64,000 nt of DNA from Gracilaria gracilis (Eukaryota; Rhodophyta; Florideophyceae; Gracilariales; Gracilariaceae): NCBI GenBank assembly GCA_030374805.1, contig JARGSG010000017.1, positions 372,001-436,000 on the forward strand. Direction: 5' to 3'. The notes beneath the pieces are model-generated. The model saw nothing but the letters and a program-made list of their open reading frames with translations, was not told the DNA's origin and ran no database searches. Shown here piece after piece: positions 35,821 through 45,802 of this stretch. The stretch's first letter is position 1; each line of letters begins with the position of its first letter. A program made the position numbers and the translations under genes.

Positions 35821-36222
35821 ATGGAATCGGATGCACGAGCAATTTACGATACGGAGTTCGTTATTGACCATGGGTCTCACACAGGATTTCTCCAGCCGGA
35901 GTATGGCTTTATCGCATCCGTTGGTGCGGTTTTCCCTCTAGCGAGGATACCGAGGAACCAGTTCACCGTCTACCACGATCATGTCTGGTTCGATATCATC
36001 GCCGGACTCGAACGCCATTGCCTCCAAATCTGGATGACTCCCAAGTGGGATAGAGATGTCCAAGACCCTTTTGAGGGAGAAGACGAATCTAGAGACAGAA
36101 GAAGAAGACTCTTGGAAGAAGAACAGAAGCAGGAAAGGAAGAGTAAGAAGTATGAATACCATTATAATGGAGACCACGAAAGCGGATATGAACACGTCAA
36201 ACCGATTGTCGGTATGAAGTAG
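35821..36222 (+). CDS. Unknown charged ORF in E3
   Basis: ATG at 35821 opens about 133 codons. The first half reads like a folded protein ('IDHGSHTGFLQPEYGFI', 'VYHDHVWFDIIAGLE'). The second half is Arg/Glu/Lys-rich ('RDRRRRLLEEEQKQERK'). It points toward the antisense gene of E3, tail to tail. E2 has no clear counterpart. It could be an E3-specific gene, a captured fragment, or chance. Confidence 0.3.
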   Translation: MESDARAIYDTEFVIDHGSHTGFLQPEYGFIASVGAVFPLARIPRNQFTVYHDHVWFDIIAGLERHCLQIWMTPKWDRDVQDPFEGEDESRDRRRRLLEEEQKQERKSKKYEYHYNGDHESGYEHVKPIVGMK

Positions 36223-36353
36223 GACCAGAAGGCTAACCCTGGAAGAAAAGAAAGAAGAAGAAGGCTCAATATGAGTGAGAACAAATGACAGTTTACTGTA
36301 TGAAACCCTAGCTAAGAGAATCAGGAGAAGAACCCAACTCCACGGCGGAGACA

Positions 36354-38039
36354 TCAATTAAACCTCTCTGAGGCAAGTGCCTGGAGCTGATCAAGGTCAG
36401 TCATTTCCGCCGGGACTGGAACTCCTATGGAGGACAAGAATTGGCGGATAGCCGCAACTTGCGGGTCTACCGACGCCGGTTCTTCGTTACCTCCTTCAGT
36501 AGCAGGAGCGGTGCCCATTCTCACCGCCTCCCCGGCACCGTCCTCCTCTTCTCCTTGGGGACCATTTGCGTCGTCAGGGTTGCCCCACATAATACCGTCC
36601 AGATCCACTGGTGGAACATATTCGTCGGCAATAATGTACCCCCTGGGGTGTCCATTCGGAATCACGCGTGCAGCGTTACAAATTGCTTCGGCTTGCGCCT
36701 GCAAGCAGGTAACTCCCTCGTAGAGATCGAAGTAGATGAAGTCCCTGGCATGCGGGTTAGTGCGACCCGGTGAATGGTCTACACGACTCGGATCTCATCC
36801 AGGACGCTGGGTTTACGGTACTTCGTCCCAATTCGTATCGGAGATCAGATTGACAATATCATGAACCTCGTCTTGGTTGTACTCGCCCCCAAGGGGGGTC
36901 GCTAAGTCCAGCTTGAGGATATGTTGACGCATCCCGGGTGGTAGATACCAAACCTGGCACTAGTCGTGCATCTCCCACGGGAGGAAAGCCGCAGGGCGGA
37001 CAACCCACTCCGTGGCAAATATGGACCATTACCCGCTGCGCGGACTGTTAATAGTTTCGGATCCTACATAGGATAAGCATGGAGGCAATTCGACACAGCA
37101 CCCCCGCGGGACTTCACACATTCTTCACCAGAGTTGTAACTGCGCGTACCGCCCCACGAGGAACTGTGGATTAATCCTCTCCACTTCCCCATTCTGGTAC
37201 GGAATAAGAAACCCGAATCGGGAGCGTGCTTTCCGTTCGAAACGGATCATTTGTTGGAAACTTTGGCGAGGTTGGCGCGGCAGGTAGCGGAATTCTGCAC
37301 GGAGCAGTGGCCTCGTCCAACAGAGGAGCTCTTGCCGGATCGCCGGGCGGGATAGCCCTTCGAACTGAGGCTGGATATCCTTCAGGGCGTTCAAATTGTA
37401 TCCATAAGATTCCTCACCGCGTGTACGGAAGTATGCCAGGTCAAAACCGAACGAAGTTGGAATCGGAACATCTCCGGGTGCCCGGTAAATGCGCTGATAC
37501 GCGATACGAGTCAACCCAGAACGGGCTTAGTCCCACGACTCCCGCGTTCCGTGGCGGATGCAATGAACCGGATTGGCTGCGCGATGCTGTCAATCCTAAG
37601 TTTGGGTGATGTCAACCGGAAGATGGCCGGGCAGCCAGCCATGTTCTGCATAAGATTGGACCAAATTGGTATTCTTCACAGCCACTGGGTGGAAGCAAGG
37701 GGCCCTCGAGTACAAAAGAGAAGAATCAATCGGATTCCGATCTGCCAGCGCGTCGCGCGAGACCCAGGTGGGTACTGCTGGAATCTGTGTGAACGGCTCA
37801 GAAACGTTCCACGACCCAATACCCATATTGGATGAGCCAGAAGACTGCTGTGGCAGTGGTACGGACCGGAACCTGATGAAGTAAGAAGGACCAGCGGTGG
37901 TTGCCGTAGGAGTTGTGGAGAGACTGAAACGCTCCAGTGGAACTATCTGGCACGAGACGTTGTGCTGCCTCTTTGTGCAGCACAAACGGCTAGACCAGTT
38001 CAGCTGAACGTTCCAAACGGGCTGGGACGAAGCACACAA
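36354..38039 (-). pseudogene. Extra gene on the antisense strand of E3 (unknown protein)
   Basis: A single minus-strand frame of 562 codons runs from 38039 to TAA at 36354. It is interrupted only by stops, about eight of them, all explicable as C-to-T changes of CAA, CAG or CGA. No frameshift is needed. The middle matches the plus-strand gene of E2: by eye about 20 of 46 residues around 'RIAYQRIYRAPGD', and about 31 of 47 around 'LCWTRPLLRAEFRYLPR'. A further match is 'DFIYFDLYEGV' with 'DYVFYDSVERR' in E2. The C-terminus is acidic ('GEEEDGAGE') and ends near 'MTDLDQLQALASERFN'. No known domain is visible. Its position, between integrase and the 3' LTR and opposite to pol, is the same in both elements. 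Confidence 0.65.
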
Positions 38040-38245
38040 AATACAAGAGTTTGTATATTTGTGTCACTTAGTGGCTGGAAGCCGGCAATAGGTAAGTAGC
38101 AACTAGTGACAGTAAACTATGCTGAGTTGAACCTTTGTTCAACTTTCGTGACTACACCCTGACATCTTTCTACAGGTTATAGGGCCCTCTACTTGCTACT
38201 GTTGGTACGATACTACTCTGTTTTCTGAACTCGATTTCGTTCGCC

Positions 38246-41090
38246 ATGAACTATCCCTTCGTGGACGCGGCTAGGTTCCGCATTCCGCTACTCAAGGCGG
38301 AGAACTACTTCATTTGGTCCCACAAAAGAGAACTTGTACTTCGTTCTAAGGGTGTGTGGCGGCTGGTGTGTGGTGATCAGCGCGTGCCGGAAGATGAAGA
38401 AGCTATTGAGAAGTTCGAATCAAAGTGTGACATTGCTCTGACATGCATACTGCTTTCTGATCATGAATCTTGCGTGGCTCCCGTGATGACGATCAGGGAT
38501 CCCACAGAAATATGGCAGAAGTTAAAGACAAATTTAGAGATGGTTTCACAAGCAAGCATCGATGCACTACTGGATCAGTATCAGGATATGCGTATGGACT
38601 CTGATGAACGCGTTTTGGACTACGTGAACCGTCTTGCGGTCATCGAGATGAAGCTTAATGGTATCGGACACACTTTGTCTGAAGCCGAAAAGCTTTGAAC
38701 TATCTTCAGGGGTCTCACGAAGGACTTTTATGTGACAGCTGAAGTGATTAATCAGACTGGAACCACGTTAAAGGATTCCATTCCTCGTTTAATCGAGAGA
38801 GAGGGGCAGTTGCTAAAGGAATACAAGTCGTCTGGGTCGAGGTCTGGGCACGTCACTGCACTTCACGCGCGTGCTAAGGCATTCGTCGAAAAGCAAAGGT
38901 GTCACTAATGCAAGAAGAAGGGCCACATCAAGCCCGATTGCTGGGAGAATCTGCTTAGCAAGAATTACAAGGGAAACAGTAACCGCTCTCGTGAGAAAGA
39001 GGCGGAACGAGATCATGACCGTTGACAGGAACGCGGTAACGACAGCATTGTGCCTGGTTTGGTGGTCATCGACTGCGATGATGAAGTGGATTCGGTGCGG
39101 GACATTTTTGACCTCACTGGTGACTGTGAAGCTGATGGAGATGTAGTCTTGAAGGAGACAGGGTACATTGCGAACCACAGAACTCGTCCGGAACAAAACA
39201 GTTCTTGGTATCTAGACTCTGGAGCTTCGAAACACATGACAAACAACCAGGACTACTTCGTCACTGGTGTGCATGGATCGGCAAAGAAGAGTGTCTCTGT
39301 GGGAGACGGAACCAAACTTCGCGTGCAGGGTGAGGGCAAGGTAGAGTGCTGGATTACTGATGTTGATGGGGAACACCCAAAGATTTGCTTGTACAACGTA
39401 CTGTATGTACCAGAGCTCATGTGTAACCTACTGTCTGTTACTACTATCAGACGTCGTGGGTACATGACGGTGTTCATGTCAGATGATGAAGGAGCAGGAA
39501 TTACTGCCATAATAGAACAGAGCAATATGAATCTTCCAGCAATTGGTAGAGAACAGACGTCTGGATTGTATGAGATCAGGCTTGAACCCATTGATGTAAC
39601 AGGCACAAGTGTTCTGATCGCAAGCGGGCAGGACAGTTTTGCTCTCACCTGGCATAAGCGTCTTGGTCATGCTAGCCTGGAGTACATTCGAAAGACGTTG
39701 AGGATCATCAATGGTGTACCAAAGGCCCAGGTACAGGACGTTGGACACTGTGAGCCATGTGCAGAGGGCAAAGCTATGCGAACACCGCGGAAACCGAGCA
39801 AGACCTCAAGGCAGAACATGGAAGTATTGGATCTCGTTCATTCCGATGTGATGGGACCTATGAAGTTCGAGATCCTATCCAAGTCTAAGTACGTCATGAC
39901 CAAGTATGATGACAAAAGCTGTATATCATCAGTACGGTTCATGAGAACCAAGAACCAGGTAGAGAATCAGGTGAAGGATATTATCTCAGTCTTTGAGACT
40001 CAGTCAGGGCGTGTACTCAAGCGTTTCAGGTGTGACAATGCAGGTGAGTACCTATCAAACTCCATGACGGCCTGGATGAATGGTAAAGGTGTAATCATGA
40101 AATCGAGCCCAGTTTATAGTCCAGAGTGAAATGGAAAGGCAGAGAGACTCAATCGATCTCTCAATGACAAGGCTCGGACCATGCTAAGGACGATTGAAGG
40201 GACACCCCACAGCCGCAAATTGTGGGCGGAGGCTGTAAATACAGCGAACTACTTATGGAATTGAAAATTGGTTCGACGAGAAGGTGAACCCCACATGACT
40301 CCAGTAGAAGCCTTCACCGGCATGAAGGCGGACATATCTCATCTGCGAACCTTTGGGGCACAGTGTTATGTGCACATTCCCAAAGAGCGACGTCAGTGAA
40401 GTGCGAAGTACGAAAAGCGCGCTAACAAAGGTATCTTGATCGGATAAGAGACAGGGAGATGCTACAGAGTATACATCCCTAATGAGAACAGAGGCATCGT
40501 GTCTCAAGATGTGACGTTCAATGAGAAGATCACTGGATGGACATCTGTGTCTGGTTCAAGGCCTGATGATCGCCAAGAGGAGGTTGACCTTGGTGAGCTC
40601 AAACACAATGAAGAGAATAATTCACAGAAGAATGAAGTGAAGCAGGCAGGAGTTACTGGAAAGGATATGGTCAAGAAAAAAGATCGAAAAAAGGAACACC
40701 TGGTGGACGAAGAGTTAAAGGAAGAAGATGAATTTTTCGACGCTCATAGAGAGTTCTCCTACGACCCAGAGCTGGTGACACACTACCCGGTAGAGCTCAG
40801 ACGGTCTACGCGTTCCCGCAAAGCTCCTAGTCGGTTCAGTCCAGCGCTGTCATGGCTCTGCTCACTTTGAATTTGATGGGCAACACTAAGGATGACTGTC
40901 CTCTCACTGTGAAAGATGTCATGCAAAGCAACGATGCGGCGGCCTGGAAAGAAGCCATGAGGGGGGAGATGGCTCACATGGAGCAGAGGTCCGTATGGGA
41001 ACTGGTAGAACCACCAAAGAACTGCAGACCAATCAGTAGTTGGTGGGTGTTTGTCAAGAAACGGGATGAGAAAGGCACTGCTTCGCCGAC
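38246..41090 (+). pseudogene. Ty1/copia gag-pol, truncated in RT
   Basis: ATG at 38246 starts gag ('FRIPLLKAENYFIWSHKREL'). A CCHC knuckle follows, 'C-H-stop-CKKKGHIKPDC' near 38.9 kb. The protease-like segment 'WYLDSGASKHMTNNQDYF' is at about 39.21 kb. The integrase has 'LTWHKRLGHASLEYI' with 'HCEPCAEGKA', 'DLVHSDVMGP', 'RCDNAGEY' and 'NGKAERLNRS'. The pre-RT linker 'LRRSTRSRKAPSRF' and the RT start 'WKEAMRGEMAHMEQ' come last. One frame holds from 38246 to 40870 with seven stops (38696, 38906, 39023, 40127, 40262, 40397, 40445). A frame change near 40.85 kb follows. Homology ends near 41.09 kb ('VKKRDEKG'). 38040-38245 is probably LTR or leader; its limits are unclear. Confidence 0.8.
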
Positions 41091-41189
41091 TGACGGTGAA
41101 GATGAGGAGGGTCGATTCCAACTCGTGCAACCTTCAAATGCCCCTCGGACATCAACGAAGAGCGCCGCACTCACTGAAGATCAAAGTGT

Positions 41190-43385
41190 CTGCGCCTCAA
41201 AGCATTACAAATCTTTTTTTGCACAATGCAAATGCGAAACGACCTGTGGGTTCGAGGGAAGCGCCGACCTCTCGCTACAATTCGCTGCCATGCCAGAAGC
41301 CAATCGTGTTCATACTGTTCGACGTATGATCTTGGCTTTAAGTGCAACCCCCGGCTGTCCTAATCAGCTGATGGAAACAAATCCGCAACGATCACAGAAG
41401 AGAAAAAACTACAGCGTGTACTCCAGGGCACGTCCAGAGTTACAACCCAGTACGCAATACGAGGAGTACTCCTCTGCGCGAATGCGTTGCTGCCATAGTG
41501 CAGCTGCACCCAAGAATGGTGACAGAGTATGCCACTAGGATTACTGGAAATGAAGACTTCGGCCCGCACCAAACTGAAGAACATAAAAGGCGTAGAGGAT
41601 CGCTATCCATTCAGTCACTTTGTGCGCTTTTCTTCTTGCAGTGGTACAGCGACATGAACGCCATGGCATGCCCCGCTGGGTGAGGGTCAACAAAGGAAGT
41701 ACCGGTAATGCTTTTGCCGAATAAGTAGACACTATCCTCCATTCATGAAGAGTACACCAAGAAGTGGAATGAAATAATAGATTCCCACAACAGCAGAACA
41801 ATTTGTAAGCAACAGAGGCCCTCTTCACCGCTAGTGAAACGTGCATTTCGTAAGGTGTGGAGAACATATATGCCTACAACTCGGATAATCAAGGCGGTTA
41901 GTGACTTTTGTGATACATGTACTACATTACTCAACGAGGCCACGGCAATTGAAAATCAAAGAACTAAAGAAATACTCCTTGAGGCGAGAAAGAAGCACCG
42001 TGAGGAGGCCAGGAATAAATTTCAACATTACAAGGAGCTTCAAGTGAGCGCCAAGAGCAATACAGAAACTATTCAACTCGTCTTTGAGTTCACTGAAAAG
42101 GTTCTTCTCCCCAGACTACTGCGAAAACCGGGCCAACTTTATTTTGTGACTGGCCTTAAGTTCGACATCCTTGAATGTCACATGAGCAATTCGGGAGAAA
42201 CCAATGTCTTCGGACTGCCTGAGGGGCATTGGCCTGGTAACAAGACCGCGAACGAGGTGGGGTCGATGATACATTACACAATTAATGATTGGAAAGATAG
42301 CTTTGGCGCAGCTAGAACCGTCGAGCTCCACGCAAATAACTGCAGTGGGCACGTCTGTGTTCTCGGAAATGGAATTTCACATTCAAAAATGCTAGTTTTG
42401 GTGACCGATTATCTGGTGACTTTTTCCAACTTTTTTCCGATATTTGGGTTTGATATGAGGAAATACGTATTTGGTGTGCTAGTTTGACAGTCAAAATTTG
42501 CAGTTCTGGAAATTCCCCGGTTCCATAACTAGCATATTTGAAATTCTAAAACTGGCGAACTCCCCAGTTCCATAGCTAGCATATTTGAAATTCTAAAACT
42601 GGCGAATTCCCAGAACTGCAAATTTTGAATGTCAAACTAGCATACCAAATACGTATTTCCTCATATCAAACCCAAATATCGAGAAAAAATTGGAAAAAGT
42701 CACCAGATAATCGGTCCCCAAAACTAACATTTTTGAATGTGGAATTCCATTTCCGAGAACACAGACGCAGAACCAGAACAGGTACATGTTGTCTTATTTT
42801 GCATGGGGGATTAAAATGAAGTTCGAAGACACGATAACGCTAAATTTTCTTGTTGCCGGACACACAAAAAACGTCTGCGACGGTGCGTATGGGCTAGTGA
42901 AAAGACGATTGAAACAGGAGGACGTCGTGTGTCCGCAGGAAATGATGAGCACAATTAATACTAGTTCTCACTGTAATAGGGTTGTTTGTGGAAGTTCTGT
43001 TGAGTGGATTAATTGGGAAACGTTTCTCAGTGCTTTCTTCACGGTTCCAAGGGGATTCCGAATCACCGGGTATCACATGTTTACATCTATAAGCACTAAC
43101 CCCGGAAAGGTTTGCGTCAAAGAACTTTCAAACAGTTCAAATACGAAGGTCTATAACCTTTTAAAAAGAGACGTGAGTGCCGAAAATGTGGCACCGTCTG
43201 CCAGTGAGAGCCATTTAAGTGGGTTTTCATGCCGCATTCGGCTGTTGGCGGAAGTTTTTTCCGTTCAAGAAGGGAATAGAAGACAGTACTTGATAAAGAA
43301 TGTCCTACAACGCTACTATCAAGGCCATGAAGGGCTAAATGAACGATACTTTGGTGATGGAGCAAATTGGACCGAACGGAGCTGA
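41190..43385 (+). pseudogene. DUF7869-like transposon protein, split by MITE-3
   Basis: The N-terminal region 'FFAQCKCETTCGFEGSADLS' and 'NRVHTVRRMILAL' (41.21-41.34 kb) lies in the tail of an open frame that begins in the truncated copia. After stops (last at 41726) the frame runs on. It has 'VSDFCDTCTTLL' followed by a charged helix, 'PGQLYFVTGLKFDI' and 'VELHANNCSG'. The MITE sits here, and the protein resumes with 'QNQNRYMLSY', 'FLVAGHTKNVCDGAYGLVKR' and 'VEWINWETFLS'. This order is that of the DUF7869 family found in transposons, where the usual text is 'LHADNC.GQNKN'. The catalytic Asp of that motif reads Asn here. The family name is recalled, not searched. Confidence 0.5.
42352..42767. 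mobile_element. MITE-3, foldback element
   Basis: The arms are about 160 bases, beginning 'CGTCTGTGTTCTCGGAAATG' on both strands. The centre has two near-identical 45-bp units with 'TAGCATATTTGAAATTC'. It is flanked by CA (or GCA) on both sides. Removing 418 bases (element plus one 2-bp duplication) rejoins 'NCSG' to 'QNQNRYML' in frame. Confidence 0.85.
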
Positions 43386-43503
43386 AAGTAGTAGTAATGT
43401 ATCTCCGGGACGGTTCGCCCGATTTCAAATCTGTTAAGCTTGTTTAGAAGAGCCCATTAAATGCTACATAAAAGGTTGGAAGGTCCAATATGGTCGACTA
43501 GAA

Positions 43504-44956
43504 GTGTCTGCTCTGTTTTTCGGTTTCAGCGTTTGTGCAGTAACGAGTTTTGGATCCAAACGCACATTCCGCAAGATTGAATCTCGGGCAGGAGCTAAGA
43601 TAGCTGCCGGAAACCCTGAACACGTTAAAACACTTGTCGAGGCGCTCAAGTTATGCGAGAACCAGAACCCTGGTATTCTTGACGATCCGCGCAACATCTG
43701 GAATATAGATGAGACCCAGGTGATCATCAGTATGACAGAGACGCAGAACGGCTTCGTTTTTTCTAACACTCATCATGGGGGACAGAAAATGAGCTGTGAT
43801 TCGCAAGGCAGGCATCTAACGGCTGTGGTGATTGCATCATAAGCAGGTGAAGTTATTCCTCCGTTTTTCATTTTTGCTGGCGCCAACAACATGGACTGAA
43901 GGTATAGCTTGCTGTCGGCCAAAGACTTCAAAGACGACGCTGGGGTTCCAAATTGGTTGACAGAGAAGAACTGGTTTTTGCATGACGCATTTGTCACATG
44001 CAGCCCAAGCGGTTCAATGGCCAAAGAACTCACACCGTTCTTGATTGATCATATCAGGACAAATGCTGGCAATTATACAAAAGACAGGAAACTGCTGCTT
44101 CTCTTGCACGGAAACAAATCCAGGAACGGCCATGTTTGGTGGTCAAAGGCAAAGGCAGCCAATATGGTGGTGATCCAAAGTCCAGCAAATACGTCACACT
44201 TTCCACAAGCATGCGACCAGTCGATAAACAAACAATTCAAAGCTGCCATACGCAAGACGTTCAATGCATTCGGAAAGTTTTCGATTCTTGACTTCGGTGG
44301 TATGGGCACAAAGCTCAAGCTTGGCGTCGCTGACTTTAAGTCGTTGACAGAGGATGTTGTAACCGATGCGTTTGAAGATATAAAACTCTGTTCTATAGAT
44401 TTTCGGTTTTTGCGACGGGCGGAAGAAAAAAAAGGCTGGTGTCCGTAGTCCTGAAACCGAAGCCAAACGTCGCTCTGTCCGTATTGAGACTCAAAACCAA
44501 TAGAAGGAGATGCTGAAGTTTGTACGTGAACGAAGGGATATCACCTTCAAGCTTGATTGCCTGGAGAACATAATCACAGCTGGAAATGGCAGAGTAAACT
44601 ATATTCTTGAGCGTCGCACGTCAACGAAAATGAAAGTTTGGAAACACCGAGTGGACTTCTATGACGGCACAACCATATGACGGGGCGCTTCGGCAGTGTT
44701 CCTGATTGATAGTCAGCTGATTTAGAAACGCAAGGAGTTCCAGGAGGTGGTGGCTGCGGAAAAAGCGCGCAAGGCTGAGCAACAAAAAGCAGAAGCACTT
44801 CGGAAAAGAAAAGAGGCTGAAGCAAAAGAACGAAGAAAAAATGAGCTTGCCGCTAAGAAACGAAAGCTGGCTGAGGAAAAGAAGCGCCAAAAGGAGGAAA
44901 ATACGATCAAGAAGCAGAAACGAAAGGAACAAAGGGCCAAGAGGAAAGAATTGTGA
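43504..44956 (+). pseudogene. pogo-like DDE transposase, copy 1
   Basis: One frame runs from 43504 to 44448, with TAA at 43840 and TGA near 43.9 kb. It contains 'DPRNIWNIDETQV', 'AGEVIPPFFIFAGANNMD' and 'PANTSHFPQACDQSINKQF'. The second catalytic Asp position reads 'LLHGNKSRNG' where copy 2 has 'LTLDGQSSRDS', so it is a catalytic mutant. After 44448 a frame change leads to a Lys/Glu-rich coiled tail (44747-44956, 'KAEALRKRKEAEAKERRKN'). It is collinear with copy 2 at 45.8-47.8 kb: 'AAGNPEHVKTLVEAL' matches 'AAQNYHHVKTLKVAL'. It lies directly after the DUF7869-like gene. Confidence 0.7.
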
Positions 44957-45802
44957 GCTTGCGTAGATGGAACAAGCGATTTTGCCAATTCCAAGACAAG
45001 CAAGACCAACGTATAGACCCAGTTCACCCCACGCAACGCACGTGCATGCAACATGATCGTGACTCTGTCTGATGGAGGCATTGGAGAAGGAAATGGCGTG
45101 AACAATGGCCGAAAGAAGGACGAGTGTCCAGTTTCATCAATTGATGTTTGACGAAACGCAAAAGAATGCAAAAGTATGACGAGTCTCGCAGATGCCGGGG
45201 TTGGTTACAGCAAGAATGAAGGTAGTGAAGAGGACAAAAACACCGCTAAAAGTTTGGTTTAGCTTTGTGGCAACAGCGTAGAAAGTCGCGCAGCTGTACA
45301 TATGATGTGAAGTGGCCATGGCCGCGGCCGAACATGTTTGAAGTAGCAAAAGCGGCGGTGATAGAGCCTGTTTCTGGAAAGCGGCGGTGCACCACATTGA
45401 ACTCGTTTTGGGCAAAATGGTGGGTGTTTAGGAGAGTATGTTCACACCGCCGCGGTCGTCGCGAGCTCTGTTATTACGCTCCCGCAACTTTCTTGAGATC
45501 TGGGACATCCGGAGGGCTCATATTGGGCTAGATTGGTTTTCAAAATAAAGCTTTGTGCTTCACGTTATCTCGTATTGAAGAAAAAACTGCACCGCAATAC
45601 CCGCCCGAAGAGGGTATCGTTCTCGGGGGCTTTATTTGGAACAAGGCTTAATGTGGAACAGGCCTTGAATTGAGGGAGCAACAAGTATTACACCCCATCT
45701 TACCCCTTCTTGGTCTCATTGCGGGTTCTATTCAACTCCTTCACCATCCAAACATGGAGCGCTGTCGATTGAGAGCAATAAACGGTCCTCTGCGGCTCTA
45801 TC
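44957..45802. other. No recognisable gene between two pogo copies
   Basis: Short open frames on both strands lack motifs. A plus-strand frame at 45265-45531 is Arg- and Trp-rich without similarity that I can name. It probably holds the ends of the two elements. Confidence 0.35.

Larger units (their letters stand above)
27773..38039 (+). mobile_element. Ty3/gypsy element E3, about 10.3 kb, 3' LTR missing
   Basis: It is in the opposite orientation to E2. The order is 5' LTR, gag, pol with extension, a short plus-strand ORF, and then a minus-strand gene homologous to the plus-strand gene of E2. No copy of the LTR follows. The element runs into copia-type sequence near 38.05 kb and appears truncated there. 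Confidence 0.75.

Noticed and set aside
35938..36357. Minus-strand ORF with hydrophobic, membrane-like stretches, possibly env-like
   Set aside because: The hydrophobic runs are the reverse reading of Arg/Glu/Lys-rich plus-strand codons. No signal peptide plus anchor layout or homologue in E2 was found.
37150..37250. 'PYQNGEVER' in the antisense protein looks like the integrase Glu motif 'NG.VER'
   Set aside because: The E2 copy reads 'PYQNVEAEL', losing the motif. No other integrase or DDE motif is in this protein, and the real integrase lies on the other strand.
38246..40870. Reassigned stop codons as an explanation for long frames with internal stops
   Set aside because: All three stops interrupt frames and all three are also used as plausible gene ends. 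Mutation of repeats explains this more simply.
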